Source: Ahaetulla prasina (Eukaryota > Chordata > Lepidosauria > Squamata > Colubridae). From it: a DNA stretch of 64,000 nucleotides. The notes below the pieces were generated by a model. The model had not been told where the DNA came from. It ran no database searches and saw only the letters and a program-made list of their open reading frames with translations. A program made the position numbers and the translations under genes. How positions within the stretch are numbered: position 1 is the first letter of the stretch; every line of letters begins with the position of its first letter. Location of the stretch: the NCBI RefSeq assembly GCF_028640845.1, contig NC_080548.1, positions 10,913,814-10,977,813 of the forward strand, given 5' to 3'. This document shows positions 32,307 through 54,408 of this stretch, in pieces.

Positions 32307-32838
32307 TGTGGTACCACTGACCAACTTTTGAGATAACAAGCATGTGCCTTTTCACTTGTATGAAATGATTGCAAGACAAATCCTGATTGGCACAATCCAA
32401 AACTTGATTGTTAAAAAGTAGAGCAATTAAATATCTTTTCTTGGTTCCCCAACTTTGGTCATCATTGTTTCTCAACCTCGCCACCTACCCCCAGGTCCTT
32501 GTTCAGTCCTTGTACCCAATCAACACAACTTCAGGAGTCCTGATTTCCTGCTGCTGCTTTTAAATGCCGGGTCAGTCTGTAATAAAGCCTCCTTTGTGTG
32601 AAATCTAATGCCAACTTGGCATTTATTGCCAAGACCTGGCTGGATCCAGGAGAGTGGTTGTGGTGGCCTTTCAGAGACGTGCCCAGTTGGGTTTTGGATA
32701 TGGCATGATCCAAGACTAAGGTAGGCGTGCCAGTGTGATGATCATCATCCAGCAATCTCTTATGACTTCCAGGGGGGCTCTCCACAGGTCACTGGATGTG
32801 GGATCTTGTTCATTAAATCGGGCTGTAGGTAGGGATCA

Positions 32839-33447
32839 TGTTGTGACTCAGCCCCAAGTAGGTAGTAGTAAACTCAGTCAGTTTAAAAACAAAGAGACTT
32901 TATTAGAACAGCTTAGAATTAACGCATTCTCAGCGTAGTCCAAATTAAATCAAAGCAAATTCTTCCTAACACAATTCTTCAGTCTTATCACCAACCTTGG
33001 TCTAATTAGGCAAACTGCCAAAGGCCTTTCTTGGCAAAAGAAAGCAGAAGACACCAACAAGAAATAAATGCAGCAAGACAAGGCTATCAACGTTGTTTTC
33101 TGGCAAAGAGCCCAAATGCCGTTGCTGGTCTTTTAAGCCTTATGGGAGGGGCCAATCATCTGTTGGCCCTACTCCCGAGTCATCCTCTTTGCTTTAGCTG
33201 CTCTTGCCTTCTGGCAGCTCTTCTCATGCATGCATTAGGAACAGGCTCCTCCTGTTCCTCTGCCTCACTACTGTCAGCCTCTGGAGTCCGCACATCACTC
33301 CCCGATGACCCTGGCCCCACCTCTGCCTCTGAGGCAGAGCCCTTATCCTGGCCTTCCCCAGCCTCCAGGACTGGTCCATGTTCTTCCTCTGCCTCATCGC
33401 TGTCTGACTCCGTTGCCAACTCTGCAGGCTGCTGGCAGACCACAACA
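32839..33447 (-). mobile_element. Solo LTR (family A), inverted, 609 bp
   Basis: Plus-strand ends TGTTGTGACTC and GACCACAACA; exact 5-bp duplication GATCA (32834-32838, 33448-33452). TG..CA ends and 5-bp duplication fit an LTR retroelement. On the minus strand TTCTAATAAAGTCTC near its 3' end is the polyadenylation signal. The frame at 33180-33443 is open for 87 codons from a GTG and is acidic. It splits the L2/CR1 LINE. Confidence 0.92.
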
Positions 33448-34607
33448 GATCAGTTGAGATTGTTGCCATTGTACGCCAGCTTCCCTGCCACACACAACCT
33501 CCCTGCCTGAGCTTCATTTCTGCACTGGCGGTGGAATTCCCCAGCCTTATGGTCTTGGAGGCTTCCATCTGTCTAAGAAAGTGGTTGGGTGACAGCTTAA
33601 AAGGACAGCCCTTGGAGGAAGCAGATTATCTGGAATCTTTTCAGCCAGGATTCAGGCATAGCTGTAGGACAGAAACAGCAATACTTGTACTTTTGGAAGA
33701 TCTCTGTAGTAAGCGCAATGGTGGTAGTATGTTGATCCTTGCCCTACTTGACCTCGCAATGGTTTTCAATATCGTTGACCATGGTGTCCATCTGGATCGG
33801 CTCAGAGGTTTGGGAGTAGATGACATGGAAATGTGCTGATTTGCCTCCTTTCTCTGCGGTTGATTTCAATCAGTAGTAGTTGGAGAGGAGAGGTCCTGCT
33901 CTTGGCTCCTACTTTATGGGGTGGCACAGGGTTTGGTGCTCTCCTCTCCTTCGTATTATCTCTATCTGTTGCCATGGGGTGAGGTATCATCAGGACATCG
34001 ATGACACCCAATTATGTAACAGTGCCCCATGCAAATTAAGTGATGCCATGAATGTCTTATTCATGGAAGCTATGAATGTCTGGATAGGGAACAACAGACT
34101 TCAGTTGAACCATGGCAAGACTGAATAGCTTTGGGTTTTGGAGCCTACTGCTTCTAGGACTATTCAATCTTTCATGCTGGATGGAGTTGCACAGACCTGA
34201 TATGCCATTTGATGGTCCTCAAAACAACAGAGGTAGCAGTTGTGGCTAAGAGGGGCTTTACACCAGGAGTCCACAATCCCAAATCTATAGACCAGTACCA
34301 GTTCACAGCCCATTAGGAATCAGGCCAGGCAAGCAAAGCTTCATCTGCACATGTGCAGGATTTAGCTAGTGTGCGAAATCACACACATCCAGTTCATGGA
34401 AAAAATTTTCCATCATGGAACGGGTCCCTGGTGCCTAAAAGGTTTGAGGGCGGGAGGGCACTGCTTTACAGAGTTTTGTATTGGCTGCCAATTGTGCCTA
34501 TTCCTAGATCAGGGCGCTATGCTCACAGTGACTTCAGCCCTAATCACCTCCAGATTGGACTATCATAATGCGTTCTACATGAGGCTGCCCTTAAAAAGTA
34601 TCCAGAA

Positions 34608-34932
34608 CAGCGGTGAAATCCTTTCAAGTCTGCTAATGGTTCTGTGAATCTGCTACCAAGTGCGCGCTTTGCGCGTGCGCTAAAAAATGAACATTTTGAA
34701 GACTTCCGAGTCTGCAAAGGTAAGTAGAACAGTGAGGGAGGGGGAATCCGCTGTGCCATGCGATTTAGATTAGCTGGAAAGCAGGAAATCCGACAATTGT
34801 AGCTAATATAAATCACGCGTCACAGCCGATCGTCGCCCAGCTGATGGTCGGAAATACCGGTTTGGCTGAACTAGTAGCATTTTTTACTATCATTTCTCCC
34901 AAACTGGTCCAAACCGGTCAGCATTTCACCCA
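34608..34932. mobile_element. hAT-like element (family G2)
   Basis: Begins CAGCGGTGAAATCC and ends GCATTTCACCCA; flanks ATCCAGAA and ATTCAGAA match at 7 of 8. It contains AATACCGGTTTGGCTGAAC. It is inserted in the LINE. Confidence 0.85.
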
Positions 34933-35148
34933 ATTCAGAAGCTTCCACTGTGCAGAATGCAGCAGCGTGGCAGTTATGTGTGGCCCCAGAACAGGATATG
35001 CATTGGCTGCCAGTTTGCTTCTGCGACCAATTCATGGCAATGGTTTTAACTTTTAAAGCCCTTCATGGTATGGGACCGTCCCCAATTATATAAGCCCATC
35101 CCATTAGACCCAACAGAGAAGGCACGCAGCAGGTACCATCTGCTAGAG

Positions 35149-35264
35149 CAGAGGTGGGCAACTATGGCTCCTTTATGACCTGTGGACTTCAACTCCCACT
35201 CACATGGCTGGCTGAGGAATTCTGGGAGTTGAAGTCATAAAGGGGCCATATTTGCCCACGCCCA
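35149..35264. mobile_element. Palindromic MITE (family P)
   Basis: A 116-bp foldback, CAGAGGTGGGCAAC to TTTGCCCACGCCCA, with exact 8-bp duplication TGCTAGAG (35141-35148, 35265-35272). It is inserted in the LINE. Confidence 0.9.
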
Positions 35265-35640
35265 TGCTAGAGACTTACAGGAGCGGGCTCTTCTCTGCCA
35301 TGACATCTGCCCTGCTGGAATATTCTCCCATCCTGAATTCAGGTTAGCTCCATCCCTCTTAGCATTCTGGAAGATCCTTAAGGTCTGTTATGACAGCAGG
35401 CTTGGGGGTCCCAGAGAACCAGTAACATTCTAGGATGGCTCCACTAACATGATATATTTACTCTCTCCATGTTTTGTAGTTGTATATTTTAACTTTTAAT
35501 ATTTAATTTTAATAATGGTTTATATTTTTATAATGTTTATTTTTATATAGTTATTTTATTTGATTGCTGTACACCATCCAGTCATTCCTTGTGACATAGA
35601 TGGCCATAGAAATATAACCAATCAATCAAAGATCTATGTT

Positions 35641-37537
35641 GCTGAAGTGTGGAAAAAGAGAGGAGAGTGAAAGTAGGATAAAATTTAATAAAATTAACTA
35701 TGAGTCTACCGCCATACACCTTAATTTAAGAGTGTCTTTAATATAAGAGCTTCAAAACAATACCTTCAAAAATGGAACACATAAGACATACCCCATATAC
35801 AAATAAGAAGGTGTAAATTGCATCTAACTAATCAATATTCACCAATCAGCTGTAAATCAGCTAATTTTTTAAAACCATCAAAAATTACAGAAGGAACAAA
35901 AATGATTTTCTCAGGGCGATTCTTCTGACGGTCAGAACAAATTACTTCAAAACTGGTATGCTCAAATCTTTATCCTTCATGATGCAAAAAAAATATTGCC
36001 TCTACACTTCTGCAAAGCAACTGAGAAAAATTCTAGGAGAGCGCTGGGAAAATGTGACCAAGATACCCTTAAAAATGGCCCCACTGTCTTGAGAAAGCAA
36101 CTGTTTGGTTTTCATTTTCTTGCAATTAGGTAAGCCATTTCATTCTCCCGCTGTGCATATTACCCACAGCATTATTTACAAGACCAAGTCATCGAATAAT
36201 TACGGCTCCCTTTGCCAACTTTTAAAATACCATTCAGTTGATACCCACACAGATAAATCATAAAGCCTCCCAACCACCAATTAATTTCTCTAACGAATGA
36301 AGTACTGCAATCTTTTCACCAGCATCAGCATGGGATAATGGATTCCATTATGCTTTAAGAAGACAGAGATCACTAGAAGCCTCTTGTGCCTCTTTAAGTG
36401 TGACAGGCAGTTTTATGTTTAATGCAAACATTCTCCGTGGGATCCTCAATTCAAAGATTTTCACCATTTAGTACAGATTTGTCCATGAAATGCAACAATG
36501 GTTGTTCTGCTCACTAGGAAACTTAGAACCTCAAAAAATACACATGATGACAAACTCAGTGAATATTCACTGTTAAGTTCTTCTAAGATACTCTTCAAAT
36601 TCCTTTCAACCATCCAGCATTTGGTACACTGATCAACCTACCACACAAGGCTGTTTATACCCTTCTGTCTGCAATCTTGAGACCACTTTTTCTTAAGAAA
36701 AACTTGAATGCACATGAAACATGCTACTATCATTCCTATCCTCTCAGCATGGATGCCCAACGGCAACATTTTTAAAACACGCTTTGCCTAAAACTTTTAG
36801 AAAACAAAGGTGGTATGAACAACTCTTCAATTAGTTACTGAAATCAAACATGTAAAGAAGAGGCCCTCAGAGTGAATATCATTTTTCTAACATTATATAA
36901 ACATTTGAAACTTGAGCCTTACATCATTGGTTCATTAAAATTATTTCGGCCAAGCAACTAAGAAGACAAAGATGAAACTGGAAACGCCCCACCAACTGGG
37001 ATTTTGTTGAATTTCAATGACACACTTCCTTCAAGACTGTCAAAATGAATCCAGCTCTTGATTCAACATGAATTTTAATTGTTTTGTTGAATGGCAAAAC
37101 TAAAAGGACAAGTCCAAATCCATTAGGAGCTCTCAATTCTTTCAAATCATAGAATGCATTCTGTACTATTAGGAAACGCTTCCCCATGAAGAAAAACTGA
37201 CCAATATAAATGCTGGAATTCTTCACATACTGCAGAACGAAAGTGGCATCTGGAGTTATTCCAATGTTCAAATTACAGAGTTTTAATATCCTGTATTTTT
37301 TCATGGAGCTAAGCGTAGTATCAAGAAAAGGGTGCCTTGTGTTTCTGATGAATATGAAAAGAGTTCTACATCCTACAAAAGCTTTTAATAGAAATCTGTG
37401 GAAATAAAACAGACTATTTCAAATGAATTGATGTCTTAACCAGTCAGTGTCTCAAAGTACACAGGGTACTATATGCGAATGAAGCTCCGGTTCAGTGACT
37501 TCATCCCTTCCAGTCCAGTAGGAGGGCTGCTCAAGAC
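35641..37537 (-). other. TRAPPC3 downstream region, probable 3'UTR in part
   Basis: A repeat-poor, AT-rich stretch directly downstream of the TRAPPC3 stop codon (minus strand). The 3'UTR must start at 37537 and runs leftwards; I could not single out its poly-A site. A 96-codon frame on the minus strand at 37014-37304 lies here but resembles no protein and is not called. Confidence 0.45.
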
Positions 37538-48506
<10,969 letters not shown>

Positions 48507-48590
48507 TTTGCCGCCTCGCCCGGCCGGGAAGAGGAACTCCGGGAGAAAGAAGCCGTCCTGCCTCCGCCTTGTCGCTTTCCTCAGGGAAGG

Positions 48591-48613
48591 ACTACGACTC
48601 CCAGCATGCAGCG
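48591..48613 (+). promoter_or_regulatory. ZNF143 (SBS)-like site A
   Basis: ACTACGACTCCCAGCATGCA agrees with the known SBS form ACTACAATTCCCAGCATGC at all but two positions. It is 85 bp upstream of the TRAPPC3 ATG. Confidence 0.7.
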
Positions 48614-48703
48614 GGCGACAGGTAAACGCCCGCGAGGGACGCCGGGAGTCTGCGCGAAAGACGGTGTTGTTGAACTACGCCTGCGCAGGCTTCCTGCAGC
48701 GCT

Positions 48704-48726
48704 ACTACAATTCCCAGCGTGCTCGC
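48704..48726 (+). promoter_or_regulatory. ZNF143 (SBS)-like site B
   Basis: ACTACAATTCCCAGCGTGCT matches the SBS core including the ACTACA extension; one C-to-G-type difference in the GCATGC end. Same orientation as site A, 113 bp apart. Confidence 0.72.
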
Positions 48727-48752
48727 GCGAGTTTATGCCAAGGCGGTAGGCG

Positions 48753-48902
48753 CAGAGGTCTTCAAACTTGGCCGCTTTAAGACTTGTGGACTTCAACTCC
48801 CAGAATTGTCCAGCCTTGTGGACCCTCGACTCCCAGAAAGGCTGGACAATTCTGGGAGTTGAAGTCCACAAGTCTTAAAGCGGCCCAGTTTGAAGACTTC
48901 TG
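48753..48902. mobile_element. Palindromic MITE (family P) next to the promoter
   Basis: Foldback CAGAGGTCTTCAAACTTGG to AAGTTTGAAGACTTCTG with a duplicated centre (GACTCCCAGAAAGGCTGGAC). Flanks GGTAGGCG and CAGTAGGG correspond only partly. It lies about 25 bp beyond ZNF143-like site B. Confidence 0.85.
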
Positions 48903-48977
48903 CAGTAGGGAATCTCAAGTTTCGGTGCACCCAGTAGGTGTCAGTGTTTAGCTGCTCTCAAAAATCTAAGTCTGTTT

Positions 48978-49262
48978 TATTTTATTTATTTATTTTATTT
49001 TTATTTTATTTGCATTTATATCCCGCCCTTCTCCGAAGACTCAGGGCGGCTTACACTATGTCAAGCAATAGTCTTCATCCATTTGTATATTATATACAAA
49101 GTCAACTTATTGCCCCCAACAATCTGGGTCCTCATTTTACCTACCTTATAAAGGATGGAAGGCTGAGTCAACCTTGGGCCTAGTGGGGCTTGAACCTGCA
49201 GTAATTGCAAGCAGCTGCTGTTAATAACAGACTGTCTTACCGGTCTGAGCCACAGAGGCCCC
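48978..49262 (-). mobile_element. tRNA-derived SINE (type A2), inverted
   Basis: On the minus strand it begins GGGGCCTCTGTGGCTCAGAC and ends in the GCCGCCCTGAGTCTTCGGAG stem, ATATAAATGC and an A-rich tail (TTTATTT repeats on the plus strand). Confidence 0.88.
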
Positions 49263-49639
49263 TAATATGTTTTATTGATCATATAAAGAATTTAAACTGT
49301 TGATCTGTTTAAATAATTTATCTTTGAAAAATGGTATGCGAGCAAGGGTATTGGTAATTCCAAACCATTGGTGGCTGAGCGGAAATGCTTATCAGTGTTT
49401 CTCATCTCATGTTGAAAAGTTTATGACTTACTCTCCGGATAGCAACAACATGGACAATAACGAAATGGTGAAAATCAAGACTCTTCCCACGATGCTTAAT
49501 TTGTGCTTAAAAGTATATGGGATCTATGGAAAAATTAAAAATAAGATGCTCCTTATGAATGTGGAGTGGACTTGCACATCAGCGGGGGTGGGGGGTGGGG
49601 TGCGTGTGTATGTATGTGGGCTTCAACTATATTCTAGTT

Positions 49640-49743
49640 CAGCGGTCTCCAACCTTGGTCCCTTTAAGACTTGTGGACTTCAACTCCCAGAGTTCCTCAG
49701 CCAGCTTTGCAAGTCTTAAAGGGACCAAGGTTGGAGACCCCTG
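49640..49743. mobile_element. Palindromic MITE (family P), first of an abutting pair
   Basis: CAGCGGTCTCCAACCTTGG to CCAAGGTTGGAGACCCCTG; flanks TTCTAGTT and CTCTAGTT match at 7 of 8. The second arm lacks part of the ACTCCCAGA core, so the loop is unequal. Confidence 0.88.
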
Positions 49744-49751
49744 CTCTAGTT

Positions 49752-49878
49752 CAGAAGTTTCAAACTTGGCAACTTTATGGCTTGTGGACTTCCAACTCTC
49801 AGAATTCCCCAGCCAGGGTGGGAATGCTGGAAGTTGAAGCCTACACATCCAAAAGATGTCAAGGTTGGAAAATCCCTG
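49752..49878. mobile_element. Palindromic MITE (family P), second of an abutting pair
   Basis: An older copy: CAGAAGTTTCAAACTTGGC to AAGGTTGGAAAATCCCTG with many mismatches between arms. It begins directly after the target duplication of its neighbour. Confidence 0.75.
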
Positions 49879-50825
49879 CTCATTAGTGAGTGCCGTCTTG
49901 CCAGTTTGGACCACCCCCATAAGGACACCACTGTTCAGAGACATCTAAAGGGGTCCATCATAGTTGCTTAATGCAAGACCACCGCTGAAGGTAAAAGAGA
50001 TGTGGATCTGATTAGTATCCAAGCTTTGGATGTGTGCTATCTATGTTCATGTGTCGACAGATAAGTTTACAATCACCAATTTCCTTCTGGAAGGCAAATT
50101 GGAATATTATCTGTTACAAATTACCAAGTAGAAGAACGCCTCAGTTCTTACTTCTCTTCAGTTCCCCATGTTATATAGAATTTTAGGCTTCATTATCAGC
50201 ATTTTAATAAGGGTGACATCAGCATTTTAGCATGGCATCCATGCCACCTTTTGAAGTTTTCCTGAGCCAAAATGGATTCCCTTGATGTGCAAAAGCTAGC
50301 CCTCTCAGGAACAATCAGGGCTTATTCAGAAGTCCCTGATTAAAGTTGCAAGTATTGAGAAACAACTCTAGGTGCGAAAGTAGAAGATGCAACATATTTT
50401 AAGGGTGTCTGTTTTCTCAAACCTAATAAAAATCTTTATTATTTGATTTGTTGCTTTTTTGATTCATCATATATATTGAGTGTATATACCTTTTGTTTCT
50501 GTACAAAGGTTTCATCCTGAATTAAATGCATTGTGCTTTGCCTGAAGTTCATGTGTGTGTGTGAGAAAAAACATACTTTGAATGGTTTTTTCCAGCTCTA
50601 GGCCAACTTGGGTGCCTGAGTTTTATAAGCAAGACTCAAATTTCAAAGTGTGATGAAATGGGGGGGGGGGAAGAGTCTAAGTATCTATACAAAATATAAA
50701 TAATAGCAATTGGGTCTGGAAATACAGGAACAAGCCAATTTTGCTTTAAACAACTAAAAGTGAGAGGATGGCCAGTCTATTTTTCAATACCTTAAAGGTA
50801 GATGCTTCTCCATCTATCACCCTCC
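49879..50825. other. Intergenic stretch, nothing recognised
   Basis: No exon or classed repeat was seen. Confidence 0.45.
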
Positions 50826-50827
50826 AA

Positions 50828-50915
50828 AGCAGGGGTGCCAAAGACAAGGCCCGTGATGTGGTCGGATCCGGCCCGCAGGGCCATCCTAGAAAATGTAAGG
50901 GGGTGGCCCGTGTCA
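50828..50915. mobile_element. hAT-like element fragment
   Basis: CAGGGGTGCCAAAGACAAGG and GATCCGGCCCGCAGGGCCA are typical of Charlie-like hAT ends. The other end is not visible. Confidence 0.55.
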
Positions 50916-52089
50916 CTTCAACCTGGTCTACCCAATGCAAAGAGGAAATATCGGGCCAGCATGGCTTCAACCTGGTCTATCCAATGAAAAGTATTCATCA
51001 GCTGCGATTTGAGAGGAATGCTGGAAGCTGCAACAATTAGAATGCCAACAACTACAAGTTAATTAAAAATTGCCCAATTAGAACACAGGTTTAAATATTC
51101 TTTTCAAATGTAATGCTTGTAATAATGTAGTAATTGTGGAAAGAATGACTCAACATGAGAGCATCAACTAAAACCAGAAAAAAAGCTTCATGCTTCAGAA
51201 ATTATTTTTAAACATACAAATGTGACTAAATGTGAATGTATTAAAATTTATTGGGTTGCAACCTTATTTTGACATGAGTTTGTCACTCAAATAGACACTG
51301 CACATTTAGAATTCTTATATTGCGAAATCACCCTTGTCTGTCAACTTGATTTAATAATACATTATTTCAACATTTTTATAAAAATTTGGGCTTCACCATT
51401 TCATAACCAAGGTAATGTGTGTTAGCATTTTGGTCCTTTGGATATTGTGATCAGAAACGCTTTATGTTCATTTAATATAAAACCATCTCCTACCTGCTAT
51501 TAAACACCCAGCAATGAGGGATCATTGGAAAAGTACAGTAACTGACCCATTCACAACAATATATGATCGAATTACTCTGAACTCAGACATCACAGTGCAT
51601 ACTGAACAATTTATTATTAATACATTGTTTTTACATAAGGTTATTCAAAAAAAAAATTACAAAATAGCAGAAATTAATGGGCAACACACATGTGGATTAA
51701 GGCAACAGGCCAAAATGATACTTGCAATAGCTCAAAGCTTCCATGACTCTGGAAAAAAATTAGTGGAGCTCCGTCCATTTCTCCCAAGGGGAAGAAAATT
51801 GGCATTATGGGCATGGAGAAACATGGCTGAATAGTGGGTAGATATATTTGCAGGCCACGACATTTACTCTTGCTAAACGGTGGCATAATCAGAAACAAAA
51901 GTAGGCTGCTTCACCAGAAACCCAAAAATTTTGTTTTCTATGCTTAAGCATTTGTCAATGGCCCAAAGAGTTCATTGGTCTCTTTTACAATTCAGTGTTG
52001 CGCTGACAGGATCTGTCTCATCTTAACTGATGGCTGAATACAAAGATGTCCCAGAATGCCGAAAATTGATATTACATGGGCTTAGAACA
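50916..52089. other. Intergenic stretch, nothing recognised
   Basis: AT-rich sequence. A 106-codon frame at 51514-51834 has no known relative and no gene context, and is not called. Confidence 0.45.
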
Positions 52090-52467
52090 CAGGTAGTCCT
52101 TGACTTACAATCACAATTGAGCCCACAATTTCTGTTAAGTGAGAAATTTGTTAAGCGAGCTTTACCCCATTTTATTACTTGTCTTGCCACAATTGTTAAG
52201 TGAATCACTACAGTTGTTATATTAGCAACACAGCTGTTAAGAGAATCTGGCTTCCCCATTGACTTTGCTTGCCAAAAGGTCGCAAAAGGAGATCACGTGA
52301 CTCCAGAATATTGCAACTGTCATAAAAATGAACCAGTTGTTAAGCACCCAAATGTAAATCATGTAACGATGGGGATGCTGCAATGGTCATAAGTCACTTT
52401 TTTCAGTGCTGTTGTAACTTTGAATGGTCACTAAATGAACTGTTGTAAGTCAAAGGCTAACTGTATG
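52090..52467. mobile_element. hAT-like element (family C)
   Basis: Left end ACAGGTAGTCCTTGACTTAC, right end TTGTAAGTCAAAGGCTAACTG; these are inverted repeats. Internal GTTAAGTGAATCACTACAG and CTTCCCCATTGACTTTGCTT match 24135-24500. No target duplication was seen. Confidence 0.75.
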
Positions 52468-53126
52468 TTTTTCTATGCCCTGATAACCTGCCCAAATAAT
52501 CCTGGTTTGTAAAAGGGCAATTTCAACAAGACCAACCCCCCAGCCTAGCTAAATTTCCAGGGAAAAAAAAAAAGATTACAGCATAAATACACGACACCGA
52601 TAACCAATAATCTAAACAAAATAGAAGTCAAGATTTTTCTTGAAAAATATGCTCCTGATATCAAGATTGTTACTGGTTTGGTTCAATTTTTAGGCATTTA
52701 CAAGTAACTTTTAGAGTGTGACCACAATGTTGTTAACTGTTATTTCTGCAGAATTACACTGCTACTGAGATGCTTGTTATTAATTACTTCCCCGCTAGTA
52801 GAAACCTCAAAGAAAACAGTATTGGAAAAGTAAAAAAAGAGATGTCCCAGGGTTAATAGGCATACTCAGCATGAAAAAGTAATATATTTTTTTTGCCATA
52901 TTACATCTGCTACTGCAATCATTAGAATAAAAAAAAAAAACACTAAGTACAAGCTGGAATTTCCAAAATTTTACCCGCTTTGAGGTACGCAAAACTTCAG
53001 GAGTGTATCTGCTTACCCCCAATTTCACTGTTGATGACTTTTGAAGTGACTTTCAGAGTTTACAGTATCTTGAGCTAACCTATCCTAAAATATCTAAAGT
53101 ATAATCCACACAGTGGAGTTTTAATT
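52468..53126. other. Intergenic stretch, nothing recognised
   Basis: AT-rich sequence without a supported feature. Confidence 0.45.
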
Positions 53127-53134
53127 GTCTAACA

Positions 53135-53269
53135 CAGGGGTCTCCAACCTTGGCAACTTTAAGCCTGGAGGACTTCAACTCCCAGAATTCCCCAGCCAGC
53201 AAAGCTGGCTGGGTTATTCTGGGAGTTGAAGTCCTCCAGGCTTAAAGTTGCCAAGGTTGGAGACCCCTG
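53135..53269. mobile_element. Palindromic MITE (family P), near-perfect copy
   Basis: A 135-bp foldback with the complete consensus form: CAGGGGTCTCCAACCTTGGC, arms with GACTTCAACTCCCAGAATTC, loop CAGCCAGCAAAGCTGGCTG. Exact 8-bp duplication GTCTAACA (53127-53134, 53270-53277). Confidence 0.95.
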
Positions 53270-53277
53270 GTCTAACA

Positions 53278-54405
53278 GTACCATTCCTTTTCCCAAACAT
53301 CATATGGTCCATGGTTATTTGGTCCTAGTTTAAGGGAAAACGCCATGTAGTGCCAAGCACCACGAGGGATATTATGAAGAACTTGGCATGTTTTCACTAA
53401 ACGTTTTGATTCTGCCGCCCCTGCCCCACCCCCTCCCTCCTCCATATACAACTTTGGGAACAAAAACAAAAAATCATCTACAGCACCATCTTCTAAAAAG
53501 GCACTTTGAGGACTGTTTTGCTTTCAATAAACCGACCGCTTCAAGATGGCGGAACAATCCTGCAAGGAAACAGGTCTTCGGAGTGATCTATAGGCCAGAG
53601 GTAAGTCAGACATAGTTCTCATATGGATATGAACTAGTAGTACACCGGACGAACATTTCCTTTCTGTCAACTTGGTTTTTACCTCCTATAGAAGTGCCTC
53701 TTCAATTTAGTTTTCCAAAGCTCTCCCGCTCCATCTGTAAGCCTCGGTGGTCTCCTCCTCAGATTCCCACTGGTTACTGAGTTCTAACTTCAGTATTATC
53801 AGCAAAACCAAGACCTCAGCATATCTATGGAGAAGTGATAACAGAGGGCCCTGGGTTATCCCGTTTCATTTTTTTGTCTGACGGTGGCATCTCATCTTTA
53901 GGTATTATTCATAAATACGTATTTGTATATCTGCAAGTAGTCCAGGAGCTAATTGTCCAACTTTGCAGAAACGTTTAAGGGTTAAGTACACACATTGCAT
54001 ATCTAAAAAGTAACTTGTGCTAGTGCTTGACTTGCAATTTTTATGCAGACCAGCCATTAGTTGCATCAATCCAGCAAACACGCATGTGCTAACTGCCTAT
54101 GGATAGGAAGCAGAAGTTATGGCAGGATTAGGCCCTGACCTGAACCCCCCTGCATACAAACAGCTAGCCCTATTATCAATGTCAATTTAAAGTGCCATAT
54201 TTGGAAAACTGAAGATGATAAACGGAGTGCTTGGGGTTTGGATTGGGTTTACACGGATTAGAAAGACAGCTTTCCCATCAATGCACACACAAAATTGATT
54301 TCTAAAGCGACTTGTGGAAAAACCAGACAACATAATCATCAAAAAAAGCAGGTTACAAGGAGATTAAAAGCTTACCCAATGCCTCATCCCTAAACACAAA
54401 AAACA
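53278..54405. other. Intergenic stretch, nothing recognised
   Basis: No exon or classed repeat was recognised. Confidence 0.45.
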
Positions 54406-54408
54406 CAA

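Larger units (their letters stand above)
32480..35640 (+). mobile_element. L2/CR1-type LINE, long degenerate copy, host of three inserts
   Basis: The endonuclease side is visible at about 32550-32650 (LLLNAGSVCNK; then AFIAKTWLDPG with a frame change). The reverse-transcriptase region starts near 33600: FQPGFRHSCRTETAILVLLE, LDLAMVFNIVDHGVHLDRL, then RYHQDIDDTQL, where the canonical YADD motif is changed to DIDD. Beyond 34430 the thumb and C-terminal blocks follow in broken frames (RVLYWLPIVP; later AYIGCQFASATNSWQW-like DNA). Inserts are an LTR at 32839, a hAT element at 34608 and a P MITE at 35149. It is inactive: frames are broken and the catalytic motif altered. Confidence 0.8.

Noticed and set aside
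37014..37304. A 96-codon minus-strand frame downstream of TRAPPC3
   Set aside because: It lies in the presumed 3'UTR, and no family similarity was seen.
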